Shown: positions 1 through 3,294 of the stretch, piece by piece
How the letters are laid out: each line of letters starts with the position of its first letter
Numbering within the stretch: the stretch's first letter is position 1
Assembly (NCBI GenBank): GCA_913056375.1
Contig: CAJXNF010000247.1
Coordinates: 1 to 5,050, forward strand
Source: an uncultured Pseudomonadota bacterium
GTDB taxonomy: Bacteria; SAR324; NAC60-12
Length of the DNA stretch: 5,050 nt
Reading direction: 5' to 3'
Made by a program: the position numbers and the translations under genes
Notes under the pieces: model-generated
Told to the model about the DNA's origin: nothing
The model's database searches: none
Seen by the model: the letters and a program-made list of their open reading frames with translations, nothing else

Positions 1-11
1 ATTCTGGGCGC

Positions 12-55
12 GCTTTGGGAGCAAGATGCCGCAGGTTCGAATCCTGTCTCCCCGA
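12..55 (+). tRNA. tRNA-Pro(UGG), 3' part only (5' side missing or altered)
   Basis: This is the 3' portion of a proline tRNA. The anticodon loop is at 14-20 with anticodon TGG at 16-18. The 3' anticodon strand is 21-25, the variable loop 26-30, the T stem and loop 31-47 (GCAGG, TTCGAAT, CCTGT), the 3' acceptor strand 48-54 (CTCCCCG) and the discriminator A is 55. CCA is not encoded. The T arm pairs well with one G-T wobble. The 5' anticodon strand (9-13, CGCGC) forms only three of five pairs with GCAAG, so the upstream part does not fit the expected partner CTTGC. Either this is a chimeric copy left at an island attachment site, or a few bases were lost; TGGGCGCG at 5-12 is vaguely D-arm-like. 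The acceptor 5' strand lies outside the window. The identity is firm; whether the molecule is functional is doubtful. Confidence 0.72.
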
Positions 56-87
56 TGCGATCGAAAGCCAGTTCCCAGCTGGATTCT

Positions 88-113
88 GAGCCGTCCGCAA
101 GGGCGGCTTTTTT
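88..113 (+). terminator. Rho-independent terminator
   Basis: A seven-pair GC-rich stem (90-96 with 101-107, one G-T pair) encloses a GCAA tetraloop and runs directly into six T residues (108-113). It lies 33 bases after the tRNA-Pro end and would terminate that transcript or one reading through it. The T tract is on the + strand only, so the orientation is clear. Confidence 0.85.
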
Positions 114-284
114 GTTGAGAGCAACCAGCGGCTTAACCCTGTCTCCCTTGAAACCGACCTGACACCTCAAGAAGCGCTGCAGGCGTTGGGCAACGACTGA
201 CGAGAAGCAAAAGGGATGGGCGCCAGGAGCGGGTTCGAGGCTCAGAAGACCGCATTGGTCCACGACCTGCTCGACGTGAGTTGA
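105..284 (+). pseudogene. Decayed reading frame with an internal in-frame TGA
   Basis: One frame reads as plausible protein on both sides of a TGA at 198-200. Before the stop it gives N-P-V-S-L-E-T-D-L-T-P-Q-E-A-L-Q-A-L-G-N-D. After it, in the same frame, it gives G-F-E-A-Q-K-T-A-L-V-H-D-L-L-D-V-S and stops at 282-284. There is no start codon upstream before another stop at 87-89, and the 5' end overlaps the terminator. A lone ATG at 216 would yield only 22 residues. Codon use is GC-rich, unlike the genes after 1500. I read it as the tail of a truncated gene with a nonsense mutation, though two unrelated short tails are equally possible. The family is not recognised. Confidence 0.3.
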
Positions 285-329
285 ATCGCTGTAAAAGAAC
301 AACTCGAAAGCCCGGCGCGATGGGCTATA

Positions 330-348
330 AGGTTATGGATAGGTTATG
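330..348. promoter_or_regulatory. Tandem 8-bp repeat resembling a cyanobacterial Pho box
   Basis: AGGTTATG occurs twice (330-337 and 341-348), separated by GAT. On the minus strand this reads CATAACCT-ATC-CATAACCT. The cyanobacterial Pho box (PhoB/SphR site) is two or more CTTAACCT-like 8-mers spaced by 3 bases, so both the 11-base period and 7 of 8 positions per unit fit. A weak third unit (AGATGAAG, 5 of 8) follows at 352-359. The site ends only 5 bases before the ATG at 354, which is too close for ordinary activation of that ORF, and no minus-strand gene faces it. Function is therefore uncertain. Confidence 0.3.
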
Positions 349-353
349 AAGAG

Positions 354-512
354 ATGAAGACAAGTGCAGCCCACGCCAAGCTTGAACAGCTGCAGCTAGC
401 AGCAGAAGGATGCCTGTCTCGCGAGGAAGCACAGAAGATCCTGGCGAAAGCGGAGAAAGCCCATGAGAAGCTCGAATCCTCAGCCGCTCCTCTTCATCGC
501 CCGAAACGCTGA
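354..512 (+). CDS. Hypothetical 52-residue helical charged protein
   Basis: A short complete ORF starting at ATG 354. The sequence is rich in Ala, Glu, Lys and Leu. Residues about 5-43 look like one continuous amphipathic helix or a short coiled coil (H-A-K-L-E-Q-L-Q-L-A-A, then S-R-E-E-A-Q-K-I-L-A-K-A-E-K). A basic proline-containing tail (H-R-P-K-R) follows. There is no signal peptide or membrane segment, so it would be cytoplasmic. A purine run, GAAGAG, abuts the ATG, so no properly spaced ribosome binding site is seen. The regular amphipathic pattern and GC-rich codons favour real coding, but length is a weak criterion here. An opposite-strand frame over the same DNA (325-579) is judged a shadow. 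The family is not recognised. Confidence 0.5.
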   Translation: MKTSAAHAKLEQLQLAAEGCLSREEAQKILAKAEKAHEKLESSAAPLHRPKR

Positions 513-680
513 CGACAGCACCGAACTGCAGATCATCGGCGGGATCGTTAGTGGTAAAAGCGATCAAGGCATTCTGCAATTTTCAAAAGATTGCCTGCTC
601 AGTAACTGTCAGGTCAAAAATCATCATTTTTAATTTTAGCGAGTGCTGATAATTGCAGTCTCAGCTGTAAACTCAACATC
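513..680. other. Gene-free stretch with an A/T hairpin
   Basis: I see no convincing gene here. The only structure is a perfect inverted repeat, AAAAAT-CATC-ATTTTT, at 616-631. It contains almost no GC, so it would be a weak stem. It could act as a poor bidirectional terminator or simply reflect AT-rich sequence. Short frames on either strand lack start signals. Confidence 0.4.
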
Positions 681-729
681 AGATGTCCGAGCGGCTGAAA
701 GACTGATTGCTGGAAATCACGGCAAGTAG
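681..729 (+). pseudogene. Degenerate tRNA-Ser(GGA)-like sequence
   Basis: Bases 683-700 (TGTCCGAGCGGCTGAAA) closely match the D-arm region of class II serine tRNAs. CTGGAAA at 710-716 matches the tRNA-Ser(GGA) anticodon loop at the expected distance. ACGGCAA at 719-725 resembles the variable arm of tRNA-Ser as I recall it from E. coli. The 5' anticodon strand GATTG (705-709) expects CAATC after the loop, but only TCA follows, as if about three bases were deleted. No T arm (GTTCGAATCC-like) follows and no acceptor pairing is visible. This is consistent with a decayed or truncated tRNA gene rather than a working one. A chance match is possible, but three ordered matches make that less likely. 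Confidence 0.5.
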
Positions 730-1038
730 GACAATGACAACCAGCACAAAGACAACAACAGCGTCTTTAATCGGGACAACGCCGAAAGCATGGACAACCG
801 CAGACCAGGGCAAAGGGCAGGGTTTGGCAAGAGGAATTCGACTTACTTTTGATGAAGGGGCATCTGAGGCGGGTTCATCGAAGAACAACACCTCAGCCGA
901 TCACGCCAGAACAAGGAATTGTGTCACCTTTATTACCTCTACCGAGAGGAATTAACTAATCCAAAGTTGTTATCCGGCGGATCATCCACTGCACCACAGC
1001 GGGTTTACATAACTCATCTGGGAACGACACAGATCTCA
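730..1038. other. Stretch without a supported gene
   Basis: Long frames cross this region on both strands (707-955 on +, 679-891 on -), but neither convinces. The + frame is dominated by Thr and Ser and overlaps the tRNA-like remnant. The - frame starts at GTG and owes its hydrophobic run to the complement of a repetitive ACA/AAC tract at 735-765. No promoter, RNA structure or recognisable remnant was identified. TTTACA at 1004-1009 could be a -35 element, but no -10 lies at the right distance. Confidence 0.4.
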
Positions 1039-1200
1039 ATGCTGGGCCCTCCAATTCTCTTTAGGGTTTTCCTATTGGCATTCGTAGGAGCAACCGTTGC
1101 AACTGTGGCTAACTCCAGAAAAGACTTTGCCTTGCTCGCGGGCACCTTCCTCTTGGGGCTTGGAGCCTTAGAGGCCGTTCTTACTCTCGTCGGCTTCTAG
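1039..1200 (+). CDS. Hypothetical 53-residue two-helix membrane protein
   Basis: The ORF encodes two hydrophobic segments, residues about 5-24 (I-L-F-R-V-F-L-L-A-F-V-G) and 30-52 (F-A-L-L-A-G-T-F-L-L-G-L-G-A). A short positive loop (N-S-R-K-D) joins them. It should be a helical hairpin in the cytoplasmic membrane, with the charged loop on the cytoplasmic side. The frame is open upstream to an ATG at 919, but those 40 extra residues are polar and unlike a leader, so the ATG at 1039 directly before the first helix is preferred. No clear ribosome binding site precedes it. Small double-helix proteins of this sort are common orphans. No family is recognised and no neighbour is close enough to suggest an operon. 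Confidence 0.5.
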   Translation: MLGPPILFRVFLLAFVGATVATVANSRKDFALLAGTFLLGLGALEAVLTLVGF

Positions 1201-1202
1201 CT

Positions 1203-1382
1203 GCAGTCCAGCGCCTCCACGATTGACCAGAGCAGAGACAGCTTCAGGTGCTGGCGCCTGAGGGCAATGATGAGCTGGGTGCGCTTGCCGTGAATGAGGT
1301 GCTGCTGAACTGGCTTGACCCTTTTAACAACCGAGTTGCGCGGGACAAGATCGTGGCGAGGCACCTGGATGTGAGCCTGTAG
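1203..1382 (+). pseudogene. Gene remnant, C-terminal fragment
   Basis: After a TGA at 1224-1226, one frame reads convincingly as protein to a TAG at 1380-1382. It contains Q-V-L-A-P-E-G-N-D-E-L-G-A-L-A-V-N-E-V and then L-N-W-L-D-P-F-N-N-R-V-A-R-D-K-I-V. Amphipathic spacing and GC-rich third positions support former coding. The same frame continues weakly before the TGA (A-V-Q-R-L-H-D), suggesting a nonsense mutation. A GTG at 1248 could start a 44-residue product, but no ribosome binding site is seen. I interpret it as the tail of a broken gene abutting the membrane ORF that ends at 1200. The family is not recognised. A minus-strand frame over the region (1197-1481) appears to be its shadow. 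Confidence 0.38.
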
Positions 1383-1498
1383 CTCGATTAAGGGATGGAA
1401 CCCACTCGACCAATCCCTCGGATGGGGGAGGTGATTCCCAGCGGGAACGGCGATCGTGTGTTTTCGGGGCGGGAGCCTCACAAACCAAATCGACTCTT

Positions 1499-1504
1499 TA
1501 TAAT
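1499..1504 (+). promoter_or_regulatory. Candidate -10 box (TATAAT)
   Basis: A perfect TATAAT lies 25 bases before the ATG of the exported protein at 1530. No TTGACA-like -35 stands 16-18 bases upstream; the matching interval is GC-rich. Transcription would begin near 1511, close to the AAGGAT (1511-1516) that might serve as ribosome binding site. The site also supports the start at 1530 over one further upstream. Confidence 0.35.
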
Positions 1505-1529
1505 AAGCACAAGGATAGAAATCAATTCC

Positions 1530-1847
1530 ATGATGAAAGAATTACTAGTTCTGGCTATGCTTTTTATCTCAATGCCTGCACAGGCACAATCGATTGAATA
1601 TAGCGAAAAAGTTCGGCTTTTCTGTAATGCAGGGATTGATAAGGGGCAGGATCCTTGCGGATATATTTATTGGTATGCGATGGCAATAGGGGCCTGTGAG
1701 CTGAGCAATGCTGGGCTGCTTACGCCCGAAGGAAAAGCTTGGATGAAGCAATTCATCCTTTCACCCTATGACATGGAAACAGCCCCGCCAGAAATAAAAG
1801 AAGCATTATTGAAGACGGAATCAGAAGGATGCAATTTGAGCAATTAA
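1530..1847 (+). CDS. Exported small four-cysteine protein, hypothetical
   Basis: A 105-residue protein with a clear Sec signal peptide. It has a short charged start (M-M-K-E), a hydrophobic core L-L-V-L-A-M-L-F-I-S-M and an A-Q-A cleavage site after residue 19. The mature part is about 86 residues with cysteines at 32, 43, 56 and 101, an even number that could form two disulfides in the periplasm or outside the cell. An aromatic stretch (Y-I-Y-W-Y-A-M) lies between Cys43 and Cys56, and the C-terminal third is an acidic helix (E-I-K-E-A-L-L-K-T-E-S-E). The frame is open upstream to 1395, but the signal peptide and a TATAAT box at 1499 fix the start at 1530 (or 1533, the second Met). AAGGAT at 1511 is rather distant as a ribosome site. 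No family is recognised; the function is unknown. Confidence 0.8.
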   Translation: MMKELLVLAMLFISMPAQAQSIEYSEKVRLFCNAGIDKGQDPCGYIYWYAMAIGACELSNAGLLTPEGKAWMKQFILSPYDMETAPPEIKEALLKTESEGCNLSN

Positions 1848-1876
1848 ATAAGTTTGCTGCAAAGTCAGCTAAGTGA

Positions 1877-1984
1877 AGACTAATTGTCGCCATCCATCTT
1901 CCGAAAATTCCTCCGGTATTCACCCTGTCTTACGCTCAAGCATTGGCAAAGACATACACCAAGGAATGCTTAAACATAGACTAA
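1877..1984 (+). pseudogene. Short coding-like remnant ending in a Cys-containing tail
   Basis: Between the exported protein and the next gene, a frame opens after a TGA at 1874-1876 and ends at TAA 1982-1984. It reads R-L-I-V-A-I-H-L-P-K-I-P-P-V and then Y-A-Q-A-L-A-K-T-Y-T-K-E-C-L-N-I-D. There is no ATG, GTG or TTG start in frame. Its A-I-H-L-P-K recurs in the frame at 2866-3135 with codons that differ at third positions. The ending, with a Cys five residues from the stop, recalls the tails of the proteins at 1530 and 2585. It may be a truncated relative of one of these, but the evidence is thin. Confidence 0.25.
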
Positions 1985-1998
1985 TCGAAAATCAATCA

Positions 1999-2328
1999 AT
2001 GACTTTTCTACGAATCACCAGTTATCTTGCCTTAGGTAATTCGATGTTTTGGGCTTACTTGTATACGCTCTGCTGCGCCGGCATTCAAGATGGAAGCATC
2101 AATGGCCAGGGGCCAATGTGTCTAATGTTTCCTTTCTTTTCTGGAGCTCCTGTCAATATTTTGTGCTTACTGGCTTTCATGACATGGGCAAATCATTTAA
2201 CAAGAAAGGGCATGAAGAAATGGTCTCAAATTCTTGGCAGAGAGGTCGGATCGGCTTGGGGATTGATAGTGCCACTTAACATCTATATGTTTCCATTTAT
2301 CACTGCAGAATGGTGCATTAATAGATAG
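1999..2328 (+). CDS. Hypothetical three-helix membrane protein
   Basis: A 109-residue protein with three hydrophobic segments: residues about 5-27 (including W-A-Y-L-Y-T-L-C-C-A), 40-66 (C-L-M-F-P-F-F and I-L-C-L-L-A-F-M-T-W) and 84-106 (S-A-W-G-L-I-V-P-L-N-I-Y). The loop between helices two and three is strongly basic (L-T-R-K-G-M-K-K-W). By the positive-inside rule this places the N-terminus inside and the C-terminus outside the cytoplasmic membrane. The frame stays open upstream to a GTG at 1873, and an ATG at 1966 also exists, but AAGGA sits only one base before that ATG. The ATG at 1999, just before helix one, is preferred. No Shine-Dalgarno sequence precedes it. No family is recognised. 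It lies 151 bases after the exported-protein gene on the same strand. Confidence 0.65.
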   Translation: MTFLRITSYLALGNSMFWAYLYTLCCAGIQDGSINGQGPMCLMFPFFSGAPVNILCLLAFMTWANHLTRKGMKKWSQILGREVGSAWGLIVPLNIYMFPFITAEWCINR

Positions 2329-2337
2329 CCCTCCGCT

Positions 2338-2469
2338 GTGAGTATCAAAGCAAAGGCATTGAAAGCATTGGTACGCCTTAGCCGGAACGGTGACTTTCAG
2401 GAAAGGTATCACTCCTGGGCTGGCGCTCAGGTGGCCTGCATCAACGGTAGCTTCTACTCCAGCTCGTGA
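2338..2469 (+). pseudogene. Coding-like fragment, 43 codons, GC-richer than flanks
   Basis: A frame from a GTG at 2338 to TGA 2467-2469 reads S-I-K-A-K-A-L-K-A-L-V-R-L-S-R-N-G-D-F, then Q-E-R-Y-H-S-W-A-G-A-Q-V-A-C-I-N-G-S-F-Y. The first half is a basic amphipathic helix. Composition is richer in GC than the genes on either side, like the remnants before 1500. It starts 9 bases after the stop of the membrane protein and lies in the same frame. No ribosome binding site is clear. It could be a tiny real gene, but a gene fragment is more likely. The family is not recognised. Confidence 0.33.
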
Positions 2470-2539
2470 ACATCCGGCGGCTGATTGATCCTGACCACTT
2501 TCCGCTAAGACATTACTAAATCATAAAAGATTCAAGACA

Positions 2540-2568
2540 TTGACTACAAATGATTTAGTCGTTAAAAA
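2540..2568 (+). promoter_or_regulatory. Possible promoter for the 2585 gene
   Basis: TTGACT (2540-2545, 5 of 6 to the -35 consensus) and TAAAAA (2563-2568, 4 of 6 to the -10 consensus) are separated by exactly 17 bases. Transcription would start near 2575, leaving a leader of about 10 bases before ATG 2585. If real, this rules out the TTG at 2540 as the gene's start codon. In AT-rich DNA such matches are frequent. Confidence 0.22.
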
Positions 2569-2584
2569 GAATCATTTGCATCCC

Positions 2585-2887
2585 ATGCCGAAGATAAATA
2601 AAGCAAGCTTGATTGCGCTTAAGCTTCTTGGCATTGCCTGGCTTTTTATTGCTTCGTTTTCCATCTTGGATGTACTTTATCACAAAAGCAGCAATAATGA
2701 ATACTTAAAAGCCTGCCTGCGTTATCACCATGGAATGATTGCGGTGCTAGGCAATGAAGATGCAGATAAAATCAGATTCGAATTCCTGAGAGGCACCGAT
2801 ACACATGACATGCCTTCATTAATGATGAATCGTTTTTATAAAGACAAGGCTTACGCCTGGGAACAATGCATGGGCAAATCTTACTAA
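2585..2887 (+). CDS. Hypothetical membrane-anchored protein with two cysteines
   Basis: A 100-residue protein with a basic N-terminus (M-P-K-I-N-K), a single transmembrane helix at residues about 8-31 (L-G-I-A-W-L-F-I-A-S-F-S-I-L) and a soluble part of about 68 residues. The soluble part should face the periplasm by the positive-inside rule. It carries Cys44 and Cys95, which could form one disulfide. His-rich spots (R-Y-H-H-G, T-H-D-M) and a basic C-terminal helix (F-Y-K-D-K-A-Y-A-W-E-Q-C) are also seen. The frame extends upstream to a TTG at 2540, but the 15 added residues are polar and a possible promoter covers them, so ATG 2585 is chosen. No signal peptidase site is evident, so the helix is probably an anchor. 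AT-rich codons match the neighbours. No family is recognised. Confidence 0.7.
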   Translation: MPKINKASLIALKLLGIAWLFIASFSILDVLYHKSSNNEYLKACLRYHHGMIAVLGNEDADKIRFEFLRGTDTHDMPSLMMNRFYKDKAYAWEQCMGKSY

Positions 2888-3135
2888 GTGCATTCACCGA
2901 AACAAGCTCCATCCTGGTTGATCTGACCATCGCGATTCATCTCCCCAAAAAAACACACTCACTGCAACTCGGTCAATGGATCGAAAATGACCAAGAAAAA
3001 GAAGTCTTGATAGATGAAAATTCAAAGAAAACGACAGCCAGCCACACGACTAATTCAGCTTACACTAACAACATTCACACAACAGTTCAGGCTAAATTTA
3101 AATTGAAAATGAACTCTAGCAAGACACTCGACTGA
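2866..3135 (+). CDS. Doubtful ORF, 89 residues, Thr/Asn/Lys-rich
   Basis: This frame begins inside the end of the 2585 gene (22-base overlap, different frame) and fills most of the 400-base gap before the propeller gene. The first 35 residues are mildly hydrophobic (I-L-V-D-L-T-I-A-I-H-L-P-K), and the remainder is polar and low in complexity (K-K-T-T-A-S-H-T-T-N-S). There is no signal peptide, no recognised domain and no ribosome binding site. The one positive sign is that A-I-H-L-P-K also occurs at 1889-1906 with third-position codon changes, which suggests this frame was once coding. The Thr-rich second half may be simply AT-rich non-coding DNA read through. Confidence 0.28.
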   Translation: MHGQILLSAFTETSSILVDLTIAIHLPKKTHSLQLGQWIENDQEKEVLIDENSKKTTASHTTNSAYTNNIHTTVQAKFKLKMNSSKTLD

Positions 3136-3215
3136 CAGGAATAAGTGCAGATCAGCAGAATCCGACCCTCTCAATGGCTACCCAGTTTCTTCTTGATACC
3201 TACCAAACAGGAGCG

Positions 3216-3254
3216 GATACAATTTGTATCAAGACGAACAGTTGCGCGATACAA
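3216..3254. promoter_or_regulatory. Inverted repeat with extra half-site, candidate operator
   Basis: GATACAA-T-TTGTATC at 3216-3230 is a perfect 7-1-7 palindrome. A third copy of GATACAA lies at 3248-3254, and GATAC also occurs at 3195-3199. A dimeric repressor or activator could bind here. The palindrome centre is 72 bases before the ATG of the propeller gene and about 45 bases before the start of transcription predicted from the -10 at 3256, a position typical of activators. The second and third half-sites can also pair as RNA across a 17-base loop. The regulator is not identifiable. Confidence 0.42.
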
Positions 3255-3255
3255 A

Positions 3256-3261
3256 AATAAT
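3256..3261 (+). promoter_or_regulatory. Candidate -10 box (AATAAT) of the propeller gene
   Basis: AATAAT matches TATAAT at 5 of 6 positions and lies 33 bases before ATG 3295. No good -35 stands 16-18 bases upstream (GACGAA), so the promoter would depend on an activator, fitting the palindrome at 3216-3230. The placement is tentative. Confidence 0.28.
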
Positions 3262-3294
3262 GACTAACGTTCAATTGATTATCTAGTTTGAAGC

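Noticed and set aside
325..579. Minus-strand frame of 84 codons
   Set aside because: It covers the + strand ORF at 354-512, and its hydrophobic Leu/Ala run is the complement of Gln/Ala codons. No domain or start signal is seen.
679..891. Minus-strand frame with a Val-rich hydrophobic segment
   Set aside because: It starts with GTG without a ribosome site, overlaps the tRNA-Ser-like remnant, and its hydrophobicity comes from the complement of a repetitive ACA/AAC tract.
707..955. Plus-strand frame rich in Thr and Ser
   Set aside because: It begins inside the tRNA-Ser-like sequence, has low complexity and no domain, and has no start signal.
1451..1456. CGATCG, considered as part of a cyanobacterial HIP1 site (GCGATCGC)
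   Set aside because: The flanking bases are G and T rather than the full octamer, so it does not qualify and cannot support the host assignment.
1197..1481. Minus-strand frame of 94 codons
   Set aside because: The + strand remnant at 1203-1382 reads more like protein. The minus frame is a His/Arg/Pro-rich shadow.
1569..1751. Minus-strand frame inside the exported protein gene
   Set aside because: It is fully contained in a gene with a clear signal peptide and shows no independent support.
2049..2279. Alternative + frame within the three-helix membrane gene
   Set aside because: The 1999-2328 frame has three well-formed helices and a positive-inside loop; this one is irregular.
2197..2412. 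Minus-strand frame across the end of the membrane gene
   Set aside because: It overlaps the supported gene and the fragment at 2338-2469 and has no domain or start signal.
3174..3260. 28-codon ORF starting M-A-T-Q-F-L-L-D-T-Y with two cysteines
   Set aside because: Considered as a leader peptide or small peptide gene, but it has no ribosome site and its second half coincides with the palindrome and half-site at 3216-3254, which explain the sequence better.
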